Counted from the stretch's first letter, positions 10,836 through 22,689 are shown. The stretch: DNA of 47,430 nt from Zygnema cylindricum (GCA_037447655.1 JBBHKE010000412.1:1-47430); one strand, 5' to 3'. Notes: generated by a model not told the origin, from the sequence alone. Numbers and translations are program-made.

Positions 10836-11458
10836 CACCGCGAATCGTTATTAGTGTCAAAGTTTAATTAGTCTTGAGAAAATATTATCGTTATTAATGC
10901 TAATTAGGAATTTGAAAATTTTCAAAAAAAAGGTGTATTCTAATTTTGGCGTTAATGCTAATTTGGGAGCTGCAAAAAAAAGAAGAATCGCCGTACAGTT
11001 GTATACATTATTATATGTATCCGTACAAAATATTTGAAATCGTACGCCGTCGCGAAATTTAAATATCTGTACATGTCAGACTAAGGGTACGTCCCCATGT
11101 AATCGGTACTTTGATAAAGTATTTTGGACTGTAGTAAGGATTCTCCATACTACTTTGAAGAGCGTCCCTATGTGCGAAAATGAAATCGGAACTTTGGAAT
11201 GTGACGGATGTAGACGTAGGTACAACTTGTGACGATTGAAGGCGACTACCAAACTTCCGACGATTGGTGACGCCAACAAAAACAGCGACAGTGGTAGACG
11301 TCTAGATTTTTGTGAAATCGTAGATGTTTAGGGTTTTGTACTGTACCCTAATTAACCTAAAGGAAGTATTAAAATCATGTATACTATTATAAAAAAAAAA
11401 AAACCAAAATTTCAGGAACCCAAATTAGAGTTATATACTCTAATAACGATTCGTGGTG
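10836..11458 (-). mobile_element. TA-flanked mariner-like MITE, family C, copy 2, interrupted by element D1
   Basis: The left end is TA then CACCGCGAATCG; the right end is CGTGGTG then TA (11459-11460). Both halves match copy C1 (24393-24934) in inverse orientation: the left half to 11081, and the right half from about 11335. About 170 bp in the middle of C1 is replaced here by a D-family fragment (11085-11334). No coding potential. Confidence 0.7.
11085..11334 (+). mobile_element. D-family TIR element fragment (D1)
   Basis: Begins with TAA then GGGTACGTCCCCATG and continues into a block also present at about 17165-17385 and 18090-18310 (GAAATCGGAACTTTGGAATG, then GTGACGATTG...). Only the left end is present. 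It sits inside MITE C2. Confidence 0.6.
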
Positions 11459-11465
11459 TACAGTA

Positions 11466-12081
11466 CACTGTGAATCGTATTTAGAGTAATGAAAATATTA
11501 GAGTAGAAAAACAAAAAAAAACAATTAGAGTAATGAACTCTAATTTATGTGATAGAACTTTTTCACAAAGGAAGTTTACTCTAGTTTATTTAAGTACTCT
11601 ATATTGGGTCATATCGGCATTAATTATCCGCGCTGAAATTATGAACACTAAATTACGTAGATGTACAAAATCTGTCAGTCCGCATAGTATTGACATCATT
11701 ATGACGTTAGAACTATTTGTTGCGCTGAATGTCAGCTAATGTTCACACTGATGACGATGCTGTCGATGGACGAGAGTTATGCGAACGGCTTTTTTTTGAT
11801 GTGATTGATTTATCGTTTAGTGCGATTTCACGTGCGAGCTTGATTCTATTAAATCATTATTTGTACCTTTTTACTTATAAAAGTACAATTTTGCACGGTC
11901 AGTCGTCGTCCGTACTCCACACTATTTAAAACGAACCTATATTATAAATTTTTACGCTAATTAAACCTTACCTTAAATAGAATAATGAAAAAATTAGAAT
12001 CATCTACTCTATTTAAGGAGATAGAGTCGAAATTTAGGGCGACCGAATTAGCGTTATTTACTCTAATTACGATTCGTATTG
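11466..12081 (-). mobile_element. TA-flanked mariner-like MITE, family B, copy 1
   Basis: Matches 39347-39949 along its full length (about 600 bp) in inverse orientation. The termini are CACTGTGAATCG and the degenerate inverse CGATTCGTATTG. It is flanked by TA-CAG-TA on the left (11459-11465) and TA-AAG-TA on the right (12082-12088). Open frames inside are not conserved between the two copies in a way that suggests protein. Confidence 0.75.
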
Positions 12082-12088
12082 TAAAGTA

Positions 12089-13137
12089 CACCGTGTATCG
12101 CTATTTGTAGTGTTGGGTATCGGGTAAATTCATATCGCGATAATCTCGACATTCGATATATCGAATATCGATCGAGAAGAATCCTCGAAATATCGTACCG
12201 AGACCAACATAAATCATCGCGATATATATCGCAATATATAATATTTTTTAAATTAAATATTTTTAGTTTTTTATATAATATGTTATTTTAGCGAAAAAGT
12301 CAAATTGTCTAATACGCCACGTACGCCGTGATTTTCGTTCCGTGACTTAAAGGTAGACGCCGCAAAATGTAACTGACTCAAAAGGAATAATAATTTTGTA
12401 ATTCTAATGATTACTTATTTGGGGTATGGTTACACGAGGAGGTCTCTGTAATAGTACGGACAACAAAATTTATGTATTACAGAGGCCTCGGGTACATCAA
12501 GTATCGTTTGTAAATAAGTTTTACATACGTGTTCTGATATGAGTGGCTCCACGTAAGCTGACTATCAAATCTAAAAAATCATCAAATATCTGTAAACCGA
12601 CCCTTTTCGTTTGGAAACTCGTACTTGCGTATGACGTACGTGTACTTCACAAGTGTACCTCATCGATGTACCTCATAGATCTCCTTCACTCTGCTGACTT
12701 TCAGGAAAAAACCGTATTTCTTTCCGGCAAAGATTTCACAGTCACTTTGTCAGAAGTCACGTGACTTTGATAACCTGTGAGATTTTTTATTTTTTTTTTT
12801 TTAGAGCTTCGATATATTAGCGATATATCGCGAAAATTTGAAATTCGATATATCGAAGCGATATATCGATTCTCGGGTACCTGAAATTCGATATATATCG
12901 AATATCGGTAAACGGTCCTCGATACCCAACACTACTTATTTGTATCAATAATTTTTTCACCACTCAATCATTTTTTCTTTGCACACACGTCCGATTTTTA
13001 ATCTAAGATCGCCAATCGGAAGCTGAGAATCTTATCTTTCGATCGAAATCGTCAGATCCACAATCCGGCATGTGTGTACGGAGAAAATGTGTTACAAGAG
13101 ATGATAAAAACACTAACACTAATAGCGATTCACGGTT
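12089..13137. mobile_element. Short hairpin MITE, family H, copy 1, split by hAT-like element G
   Basis: CACCGTGTATCG at 12089 and the inverse CGATTCACGGT ending near 13137 bracket a roughly 220-bp element once the insertion at 12108-12934 is removed. It resembles copies at 21045-21260 and 46815-47013, which share an internal inverted repeat around CCGATTxxxAATCGG. TA flanks both ends. Confidence 0.65.
12108..12934. mobile_element. hAT-like non-autonomous element G
   Basis: Starts TAGTGTTGGGTATCGGG and ends CGATACCCAACACTA, an imperfect terminal inverted repeat. The ends are rich in nested CGATATATCG palindromes. The flanking 8 bp are GCTATTTG on the left and CTTATTTG on the right, a degenerate version of the 8-bp duplication expected for hAT. 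It is inserted in MITE H1. No transposase is visible in its 0.8 kb. Confidence 0.7.
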
Positions 13138-13696
13138 TACTGTAACTCTACGTTTTCGTGGACCAATGAAAGTGCACCATTCCTGGGTTTTGCCGTAGTT
13201 TTGTGAACGTGTAGGACAACTTTATGTCCACTTGGACATTTTTACCATCCAGTAATCGTGGGAGACACGTGGACGGTCAGAGTGATGCGTGACAACAATC
13301 TCAAAACTGTCGGTCGATCGAGAGATCGTGTGCAAGTTACACCCGCTCATCGTTATTAGTGTTTGTAACACTAATTTGGTCGTGATTTTCCTTGGCCAAA
13401 AATCACAAAAAAGTATTAACAACACTATTTAAGGGAGTGGACTACAATTTGCCACGACTCCTCGCAATAAAATATAATTAAATTTAATTTCGCAATAGTG
13501 TTAATTTTAACTTCGCATTAGCATTAACGAATCTTTAACGCTAATAACGATGAGTGGTCATCGAAACGTCACACCAAAACATTGTTTTAACATTTTTTTA
13601 ATAACACAAGGCCTTGAATTGCTAGTAGTGTTCAGAAATTACAAGTGGAAAGAAATAAAAATTGTTACCGACTCTATTTTGGGTTCAACGGCCTAA

Positions 13697-14040
13697 GGGT
13701 ACTTTCGCATGTGTTAAAGTTACAGTTGTTTTCTGTCGTTTTCCTCCACAACTTAGAAAAAAACGAAAAATTCCCCAACCGTACCAAAAAATATAAATTA
13801 CAACCGTACAAGTTGCGTTACCTTTTAACTTTATACGTACAGTAGTTTGTCGTCCAGCGCGATGCAATTTGTCGTTTAGCGCATTTCGACCCATTTTCGC
13901 GTCCTTTCAGCTCATGTTCAAACTATACATCAAATCACCTCGCGAGGAAATTTCAAATAAAGTCCAATAAGGTGAGCGAATAGGCAGACGCTTTCGCACG
14001 TGTCATAATTTTTTTACAATTTTCATGCGCTTACCAAAAA
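13697..14040 (-). mobile_element. D-family element fragment (D4), inverted copy of the D3 right end
   Basis: Begins TAA then GGGTACTTTCGCATGTG and contains the CTGTCGTTTTCC, AGCGCATTTCGACC and ATCACCTCGCGAGG blocks that occur in reverse order at 18690-18998. Together the two arms form a roughly 300-bp inverted repeat 4.7 kb apart. It is unclear whether they belong to one element expanded by nested insertions or to two fragments. Confidence 0.55.
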
Positions 14041-14224
14041 AAAATCACATTGCAAGTTTCCAATCTGTGCGTACTATTTTCCATGCGACGGAATGACACA
14101 TGTGATACGTCACACTATTTAAATACCTCTCGAAGTCGAGTAACTCAATAATTGACACTAATTAAACATATATGTACCTATAATATAGCTAAGTGAATAA
14201 AAGCGTTATTATTTATATTTCTAA

Positions 14225-15652
14225 GGGTATGTCCCCATGTAATTGTACTTAGGGTGAAGTTCCATTAGGACATTCTGTAATTGTACGGCCAACATTATAG
14301 AATGCTACAATTTTAATGAAGTTCCATTACGCATCTATAATGCACGTGTTAGAAAAAGATTAGTGCCACGTAACTATAGATTGGATATTGAAAATCGTCA
14401 ATGATTTTCACACTGACAAAGTCTTCATTTGCGTACCATGTACGTGCGTACCAGGTCATCGTTCAAACACGACTTTTGTACTCTTTACATACGCCTTGTC
14501 ACAGACCACCTCATTTTTTTAGAGTTATTGGTTTTACGCGTGACGAATGAGGGTTGACATAAATAGTGTGACCAATGGGCCCTAAGAAAAATGGCGTTAC
14601 AAAAGTGCGCTACGAGATTTCGTTTGTATTATGTTGGATTTTTGAATGCGTATATCGTGTGCAAATTTTTTTGATTTACGTTGGTTGTCATCTTGACACG
14701 TACGCTAATTATCCAACGTGTCGCGGCTCAATTTCTTTTGTAATTGATGATGTACCTCGCAAGGTATATCAACAATTACAGAAACTTTCAAAGCGAATGT
14801 TTCACGAAAAAATATCCAACGGTCATTGTTAACTCCCATGCATTTAGAGAACATTGGCAAGATTCTCTGTAATGTTGTTTTCCCCAAAAAAAAAAAAAAA
14901 AAAGGTACGGTGTAGTACGGAGAGGTCCGAATTTTTGTAAACAACCCCACTTTTCGTCTAATAGAACTTCACCCTTAGCGAACTTACTTTGTATTTTAGC
15001 GCGGATCTGTCGAACCCAATTTTCAAGTGTCCCTATGCGTTTGCGTTGTCGCACGTTATTTTTCGTAACTGCTGGTGAGGTCGCATGTTTTATCTTAACA
15101 TTGTAGACGTACCGCTTTACAACCTGTATCATTACACGGTTTGAAGAAGATGTGTTTTGCCTTTGCGTCTCCAATCCGCTCAGCGTGAAATGGCTTCGAA
15201 ATGTCAAGACTACTGCAAAAAATAAATCCGTACCGAGCGAAAATGAACAAAACAAAACAAATTGTGTTCTTTTTGTTGTCGTACTGGACACAGACAAACA
15301 GAACATAACGAATTCTATACTTTTCTTTGTCGCTAGAAATCGTTTGAATTTTTTTAAACATTACGGCACGTGCAAATATGTGTTTCTATTTTTTATCGAT
15401 GATACCTAGTTTTAAAACACTCCGCCGATCTGTTTTAAAGATAAATTTTAAGATGACGTTTTTTGTAGTGGTCGTGGGTCGAAAAACACAAGACGACAAA
15501 TTTTCATACATCTTAAGTTCGAGGGTGACGCAAATTGTACTATACAAATTTGCGATTCCTTCGTACGGTTAACACTTAAGCAGTACGACGCTAAGTTTTA
15601 CAGGAAAACGACAGAAAAAAAAACCCTTACTTATGCTCATGGGGACATAACC
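14225..15652 (+). mobile_element. Harbinger-like element Q, copy 2, with nested element P
   Basis: Starts GGGTATGTCCCCATG, ends CATGGGGACATAACC, with TAA on both sides (14222-14224, 15653-15655). The interior from 14978 matches copy 1 from about 1845. A second element (14252-14974) interrupts it about 27 bp from its left end. No transposase frame is recognised. Confidence 0.7.
14252..14974. mobile_element. Harbinger-like element P nested in Q copy 2
   Basis: The terminal inverted repeats GGGTGAAGTTCCATTAG and CTAATAGAACTTCACCC are nearly perfect. TTA lies directly on both sides (14249-14251 and 14975-14977), the 3-bp duplication typical of PIF/Harbinger. Removing it restores the continuous Q sequence seen in copies 1 and 3. 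A further internal inverted pair (GACATTCTGTAAT near 14270, AGATTCTCTGTAATGTTG near 14860) is present. Confidence 0.75.
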
Positions 15653-15799
15653 TAAGCTAAAATATATAGTGTTATTAACGCTAATAGCGATTCACGGTGG
15701 ACTGCCCTTACAGGATCGACGACTCTTCTTCTAACTGTAACTGTACTGTACTGTAGCGTTGTAGCGTTATGTTTAGCTTTTTTTAAAGGAATTGATCAT

Positions 15800-16487
15800 G
15801 ACAGTGACTGTTTTGGTTGCGCACAGTCACTTACGTCATTTTGTCAAAAATTGTACGTTTGAAGTACATATTGGTACAAGTAAAGTCATGTTGAGTACAA
15901 ATTTGACGGTCAATCGGTTGGGCAACTTTGACTTTCAAAATATTGTTTCAAGTGCTTAAAATTTTGCCGCGCTTACGAACGTCGTAATAAAATTAGCAAT
16001 TCACAGGGCCGACGAACGTTTACGGTAACAAAACTGCGGCAACCACATGTAAATAAAAGTGTTGCAGATAGTCACTTTTTGTCTTTACGTGAGCTCCACG
16101 TGAGAGCACTTAGCCGCAAAATTGAAATTTAATCTTCTAAGCGTTACATTGAACTTAGACGCAAATTGAAACGAAACCTCTTTAAACTAAACGGAACTGC
16201 TGTAAGTTTTGTACGGAAATATTAAAACACACCAAACTAAATTTTGTTGTCAATGTAAGAATGTTGATTCGTATATAGTGTGGCTCGATTTAGTCGCGCG
16301 TGACGACGCGCATTTTTTTCATTTAATTTCAATTGATATTTCTACGCCGGTTCGTTTTATTATAGTGTAAAAAGTTTATTTGGTTTCGTGTGTTTCAATA
16401 TTTCCGTACAATATTTATAGTACTTTAGCTTAAAGAGGTTTCGTTTCACTTTATAACGCTTAGACGATTAAATTTCAATTTTGCGGC
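15800..16487 (+). mobile_element. Element S, copy 2
   Basis: Contains, in order, blocks found in reverse order at 3410-3626 (GTACGTTTGAAGTAC, GACGAACGTTTACGG) and blocks collinear with 1541-1815 (ACGTGAGCTCCACGTGAG, GTGACGACGCG, CAATTTTGCGGC). It runs directly into Q copy 3 at TAA 16488-16490, the same site at which Q copy 1 sits in element S copy 1. Confidence 0.55.
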
Positions 16488-16490
16488 TAA

Positions 16491-16850
16491 GGGTGTGTCC
16501 CCATGTACTTGTAACTTAGCGAAATTACTTTGTATTTTAGCGCGGATCCGCCGAACCCGGTTTTCAAGTGTCCTTATGTCAGTAATGACGAAATCGTAAC
16601 TTACGCTTATGACGATTCTATACGTCGACAATACATGTGACGGTTGTCAACGTCGACAATCTGTGGTCGCACTATATTTTTTGTACTTGCGTATGACGTC
16701 GCATGTCTTACCGTGACATTGTAGACGTACCGCCTTCCAGCCTGTGCAATTTCACGGTCGAAGAAGATGCGCTTTGTCTTCGCGTCGCCTGTCCGGTCGA
16801 CGTGAAATGGCATCGAAATTTGAAGATCCCTGCAAAAAAAGAAATCCGTA
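16491..16850 (+). mobile_element. Harbinger-like element Q, copy 3, cut by the assembly gap
   Basis: Begins GGGTGTGTCCCCATG after TAA and follows copy 1 closely (GTACTTGTAACTTAGCG, GTGAAATGGCATCG) until the run of Ns. The sequence after the gap does not continue it, so its right end is missing or misjoined. Confidence 0.7.
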
Positions 16851-16860
16851 NNNNNNNNNN
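16851..16860. other. Assembly gap (10 Ns)
   Basis: Ten N characters. The right flank (16861-17150) is unrelated to the expected remainder of element Q, so true gap size is unknown. Confidence 1.
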
Positions 16861-17149
16861 AGTGTAAGATTTCAAGGCTAAAGTAAAAGCGTGTATCCCT
16901 GCGAGAAAGTTGCATCATGCCTCTTAGGAATGATGTCAGGTTTTATGAAATAGTTTCATGGCTAATGTACCCCTCCATGGGATTTAGCTCCCTGTAGAGT
17001 AGTACTTCTTCAAGGTTTTCCAGCAGTCAGTTCTTGTCGACTTAGCTTTACTAGGTTTTCTTGTCTTACGCACCACTGACTTTCTATAACGCAGGGCAAA
17101 CATTACTACGTTTCAACGTACCCAAGGTACGTGCTAGTGATATATTCCG
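16861..17149. other. Unassigned sequence after the gap
   Basis: No gene, repeat match or element end is recognised in these 290 bp. Confidence 0.3.
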
Positions 17150-18078
17150 TGTTATAGCGGTTACTCTCTACTCTAGCTAAAGGATTCTCCGTACTACGTT
17201 GAAAGAGCGTCCCTATGTGCGAAAATGAAATCGGAACTTTAGAATGTGACGGTTGTAGACGTAGGTACAACTTGTGACGATTGAAGGCGACTACGAAACT
17301 TCCGACGATTAGTGACGCCAACAAAAACAGCGACAGTGGTAGACGTCTAGATTTTTGTGAAATCGTAGATGTTTAGGGTTTGGTGATATTGTGACGTCAC
17401 GCTCACCAGTGACAACGTCGACGTCACGGATTCAATAACTTTACTCCATGGTTTCCCGATTTCGTTTTTTCTACTTTTCTCGCTCGACTTGCAATTAAAA
17501 AAAAACCTAAAAATTGTAAAAAATAATCTTTTTAAAATATCTTTCATTTTATACCAATATTGTCGTCTCTCATTCTACATAGTGTGAGATAAAAGCGATA
17601 GTGTGAGAGGGAGAGGGGAGAGGCGACGACGGCGCAAAATTTTGCAAAGGACCCCATTAATGAAAGTGGAGGTCCAAGACCCCTGCAGATTTTTTTCCGT
17701 ACATGCGCGTGACGGGCACGGAGAAAAATAGCGATGACTCTCCCTCGTCCTAAAATTTTCACATTCTTGTGGCGCGTGCGTGGGTCATTTTACATTCGCT
17801 GTTTGGGCGGTACTTAAACTAAAATCACCTCCTCGAGGTGGTTTTGGTTTAAGTTTTTTTTTGGGCTGGATTCTCTTGCCCGGGGGTCGAAAAGGGGAAA
17901 ACGCCAAAATGCATTCACATGACGACAAACATGCCGTACATCCAAATTATGAATTGACGTATACTTTAATTTGGTAAACATAATTTTCTCGTACGGTTAG
18001 AGTTTTTTTCAAAGTTCCCTGAATTTTAGGGCAAAAAGACAGAGAAAATTAGATACTTTAATACACGGGGACGTACCC
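17150..18078 (+). mobile_element. D-family element, copy D2
   Basis: Collinear with D3 (18082-18998): AAATCGTAGATGTTTAGGGTTT, then a GTGACGTCACGCTC block, a purine-rich GAGAGGGAGAGGGGAG block, and an ending of ACGGGGACGTACCC followed by TTA. The two copies are adjacent and in the same orientation, each about 0.92 kb. The left limit is approximate. No transposase is recognised. Confidence 0.55.
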
Positions 18079-18081
18079 TTA

Positions 18082-18998
18082 GTCATGTTAGTTTGTTTTT
18101 TAGCAAAAATTATCCGTACAACTTTCAGAGCATTCGTATGTAAAGAAACGAAATCGTAACTTTAGATTGTGACGGAAGTAGACCTGGGTGTAATTTGTGA
18201 CGATTGTAGACGAGTACAAAACTCGCGACAACTGATGACGTTTACAAAATAGCGACGTTTGTAGACATCTAGCAACTTGTGACATTGTAGATGTTTAAGG
18301 TTTGTGATATTTGGACGTCGCGCTCAAAGTATGACAGCGTTGACGTCACTAATTCCAAAATATTCCGCCATGGTTTCCCTATTTTGTTTTTTCGTTCGTT
18401 TTCACTCTACTTGCCACCAAAATAAGCTAAAAGACAACCAAAATGAAATATTTGTTATATATCTTTCATTTGATACCTTTCTTGCCTTTTTTCATTACAA
18501 GAATTGTGAGATAGACACGTTAGTGGGAGAGTGAGTGAGAGAGAGGCGCTTTGACGGACTTCGCTTTTGCGAAATGGCGTCCGTTGGTCAAAACCCCCTC
18601 CACGACCCCTGTATTGAAAAAAACGCACGGACAAAATGTCACGCACAAGGCAGCAAACGTGCGGTGGGTTTTTTTTTTTTGTACTCTGTGCACAAAATCG
18701 TCAAAAGCATTTGACACGTGCGACATCGCCTGCCTATTCGCTCACCTCATGTAACTATATTTAAAATCACCTCGCGAGGTGATTTTATATAAAGTTTGAA
18801 GATGAGCTGAAGGGACGCGAAATTAGGTCGAAACGCGCTAAACGACAAACTGTAGTACATATAAAGTTTCACGGTAACGCAACTTGTACGGTGGTAATTT
18901 CAATTTTTTGGTACGGCTGCGGATTTTCACGTATTTTCCTAAGTTATAGAGGAAAACGACAGAAAATAATTGTAACTTTAGCACATACGAAAGTACCC
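18082..18998 (+). mobile_element. D-family element, copy D3
   Basis: Follows D2 directly as a tandem direct repeat with considerable divergence. It contains a perfect 16-bp palindrome AATCACCTCGCGAGGTGATT core near 18771-18790 and ends GAAAGTACCC followed by TTA (18999-19001). The last 300 bp are inverted at 13697-14040. Confidence 0.55.
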
Positions 18999-19179
18999 TT
19001 AGTTACGGCCTCATATCACTTCCATGGTGGCAGTAAATGGCGACAGTCTGATAGATGTGTTTCTCTGCTCAGTTCGCATGTTCGCTTGTTTTTCGAAAAA
19101 GTTTGATTTACAAATTTACAACGTAATTTAATATTTTTGTTTTGGTATTATAGTTTTATAATTATAAAGTATTGTTTTA

Positions 19180-19436
19180 AATTTGTCAACGTTTATGTGC
19201 TGCGCTGTCCGTACTAAATTTCAGTTAAACAGATACGGCACAATATAAAGTCAATAATGTAATACAATATGTTATAAAATACAATAGTATGCATATTATA
19301 TTTTTTTTAAAGTTATCGCCGATACGGAATTTCTTGGTCTCGAACCCATATATCGAGACCTTTGACCGTTCAATAACCGATAACTATCGGTATCGGTGTT
19401 ATCGCGATATATTTTTTTTACTAATACACAACACTA
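19180..19436 (+). mobile_element. hAT-like element F, truncated right end
   Basis: Matches 24118-24392 of the full-length element F: CAACGTTTATGTG, GTAATACAATATGTTATAAA, the TATCGCCGATA region and the terminus AATACACAACACTA. The left part is missing, and a (TA)n tract begins immediately after the terminus. Confidence 0.7.
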
Positions 19437-19882
<446 letters not shown>

Positions 19883-20182
19883 CGATGAAGTTGTGGCCAC
19901 TGGCCAGGGTTGGTTGGAAAGCTTGTGCTGTTTGGTGGAGACGGGGGGGAAAGGGGGAGCGGGGAAAGGGGGGAGGGAGTGGCGGGTAGAGGAGAGTTGA
20001 AGATAGAGAGGGAGGGGCGGAGTGGAGGGGGCGAGGGCGTACCATTTGAAAGGTTTCGTTTGTATGAGATTTGTGTATTTGGCTATTTGCAGCAGCAAGC
20101 TTTGGGAGCCTTCCGCGAAAATGTTTTCTTTTTTGCGCTATATCAGTACAAGTTACGTAGATTCCGTTGAGTTTAGATTGGA

Positions 20183-20460
20183 CCATAGTTCAAAAGTAGG
20201 CGTTTCTATTGTAGGCCTTTGGTCGGCGCCTTTATCGTAAGTTGTGTTATGGGCTTTTCATGTGATCTTCTTAGATCACTACTTTGATCAGAGACCGTCC
20301 GATCTCTCGAATCTGACGGTGTAAATAAAAGTTTTTGGTCCGAATGTTTTAATTGGTCCTAATAGGTCCGAATACAATATGGGACTTAAGGGTATATTGT
20401 ATTTTTTGCGTACAATAGGCATATTGTATGGGTGTACTTTCACCTACTTTTGAACTATGG
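20183..20460. mobile_element. MITE U with 6-bp target duplication
   Basis: Perfect 18-bp ends CCATAGTTCAAAAGTAGG and CCTACTTTTGAACTATGG flank 278 bp. ATTGGA is present on both sides (20177-20182, 20461-20466). The family is not identified. A second inverted pair around TTTGGTC/GGTCCGAAT is internal. No protein is encoded. Confidence 0.75.
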
Positions 20461-20481
20461 ATTGGACGGTCATCATATATC

Positions 20482-20640
20482 GCGAATCGTAAATAGTGTG
20501 GCTTGATTTGGACGACGCGCATATTTTTCATTTAGTTTCATCGATATTTTCACGCGGGTCCGTTTTCTTATCGTGCACGAAGTTTATTTGGTTTCGTGCG
20601 AGTTATTTTATCCGTATCACGTCGTCACGTCGTTAATTGC
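20482..20640 (+). mobile_element. Element S fragment (copy 3)
   Basis: Collinear with 1612-1757: GATTCGTAAATATTGTGGC-like start, GACGCG, TTTAGTTTCATTGATATT, GAAGTTTATTTCGTTTCG and CGTCGTC blocks. Neither element end is present. Confidence 0.5.
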
Positions 20641-20828
20641 GACCTCTGATGATTACTATTCAGGAGATCGTCGCAGCGTCGAATCCTATCGAGAACGAGC
20701 CGACGTGCATACGAAAACCGCATCGTGCTGCCGATATATCGGTATTTGATGTGGTAAAATACGTATCCATAAACTGAACATAAGTACGCATCCTTAAACG
20801 AAGATATTAAAATCGTAAAACTGGCGTC

Positions 20829-21037
20829 CATCGTTTTTAGAGTTAAACATTTTTATGGCACTCAAAATCGTTTAGCTCTGTGGTGAACCGTTGGATAATT
20901 TTCTGAGGCAGGAATCGAAAGGTAACGATCTAACCCTTCGATCCTGACGTCATGATTGAAAATCGGAAAATGTGTGACAAGAAAAAGGACTTTTGACTGC
21001 CTTGAAAAATGTTTAACTCTAATAGCGATGGGCGGTG
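20829..21037. mobile_element. H-like hairpin MITE, diverged copy
   Basis: AGAGTTAAACATTTTT near 20838 is inverted at AAAAATGTTTAACTCT near 21007, and the element ends CGATGGGCGGTG then TA (21038-21039). The left terminus is degenerate. Size and central palindrome (GATCCTGACGTCATGATTG) resemble family H. Confidence 0.5.
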
Positions 21038-21044
21038 TACGGTA

Positions 21045-21260
21045 CACCGTGTATCGCTATCAGTGCTGATGTTTTTTTTGCCACTTAAAACATATTTTTC
21101 CGTACATACGTGTCGGATTGAATATCCGACGGTTGCGATTGAAGGTTGAGATTCCCAGCTTCCGATTGGCGGTCTCAAACTGAAAATCGGGAATATGTGT
21201 ACGGAGAAAAGATGTTTTAAATGGCGAAGAAATTATTAACCCTAATAGCGATTCAGGGTG
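21045..21260. mobile_element. Short hairpin MITE, family H, copy 2
   Basis: CACCGTGTATCGCTAT and ATAGCGATTCAGGGTG terminal repeats, TA at both ends, 216 bp. The whole element can fold: GCCACTTAAAACAT pairs with ATGTTTTAAATGGCG, and an inner CGGATTGAATATCCG hairpin is present. Confidence 0.75.
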
Positions 21261-21922
21261 TAGTGTTTGTCCGGTCTTCGGATTTGCATATGGAGGCGTG
21301 TCTCGTATTTGTCAAATTACCATTTTTGGTACACGCAGGCAATATACTTGAAATCGGTTTAAATTTTTTCCTTTGATTTGTCGTTTTGTTGTTTGTTTTA
21401 TTATGCACATTTCGTGCGTATTCTAGTCAAAAGCGTATACGGACTATACGGAGAGGGACGCGCGTGTCCGTACGTTTCCGCACTTCTGAACAACAACATG
21501 ACGCAGACCTGCAACAGGAGGCCGCGTGGACTGTGGCGCTGGCGACGAAAATTTGTGAAATAAAAAAAACACTGTTATGGTCAGCGCGATCTACACTGTT
21601 TTAGATCAGCGTTTCTTCTTTTTGTTTCAGCGTTTCGGATTTTTGTACTATCTGAAACCCATAAATTTCGTAGTTCCACATTAATCTTGAACGCGTGGAC
21701 CCTTTGCGATGGAACGATACTGTAGTCTGCCTGGCAGCATTGACCGTTGACTGGCGGCAGCGGAGGTGGCAGTGGCAGTGGCGAACTCTCGGAGAGCCGT
21801 CGTACGGACGCGACAGCTCGTGTACGGCAGCTAGGACTTTTCTGCTTGAATGAAGTGCTACAGAGAAATGAGCAACAGCGGACACACCGCGATTTGCTGC
21901 GGACGCACCCAAATCTACTGTA
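21261..21922. other. Unassigned sequence
   Basis: GC-richer stretch at 21450-21900 with several short open frames on both strands, none resembling a known protein and none with clear splice sites. Nothing else is recognised. Confidence 0.3.
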
Positions 21923-22136
21923 CATCGCCAATCGCTATTAGCGTGTACGTTTGATTAGCGTATACTATTATTTAGCGTGGTGTACGCTAATTGGGAATTT
22001 GGAAATTTTTGAAGAAATCGATTACTCTAATTTGGAATTAGGTTTTTTTAAATAGTGTGGACAATTCTATTTGAGAATAAAAAATAAAAAAGCGGGACGG
22101 GATCAGCGTACACAACGCTAATAGCGATTGGCGGCG
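21923..22136. mobile_element. Short TA-flanked MITE, family I
   Basis: CATCGCCAATCGCTATTAGCG and the inverse CGCTAATAGCGATTGGCGGCG bracket 214 bp with TA at both ends (21921-21922, 22137-22138). Its terminal repeat belongs to the same CACCGNNAATCG series as families A to H. Confidence 0.7.
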
Positions 22137-22689
22137 TAGTTTCGTGTACGGAGTCGTCAGAAGATACAGTAGTACGGTCAATCCAGGTACCGACAATCTT
22201 ACAAGCAACGCAAGGCTGGTTTGTCGCACCAAACTTAAAAGTTTAAGCGTTGAAACGTCATTTTCACGTTTCTATTTATGTTTAGATGACAAATCGTCAA
22301 AAAACTTAAGTTTTTTTGGTAATTATTTTTGCATAATTTAAAATATCTAGAAGTACAATCTGATTGCATATTTAAAATAAAATGGATAAAAAATATAACG
22401 TAAACTATGTGGACATGGTTGCTACATGATACGAGGATTAAGAAAAATAAAAAATGTTCGCCACCATGATGTGCACACCACATAGTAAATACACAAATTC
22501 GGGGATTCAAAGAAAAATAAATAGGCGCACACGTGGCGGCGCTCGCTCATTCGTGTGAAATGGCATTAAAATTCCGCAATGTTTTTTTACATTTTGGACC
22601 AATATATGGTACTAAGGTTTACGTGAAAAAATCCGACTTGTACCTTCTGTGCGTACCCTTTTCTGTGCGTACCCTTTTACAGCACAGTA

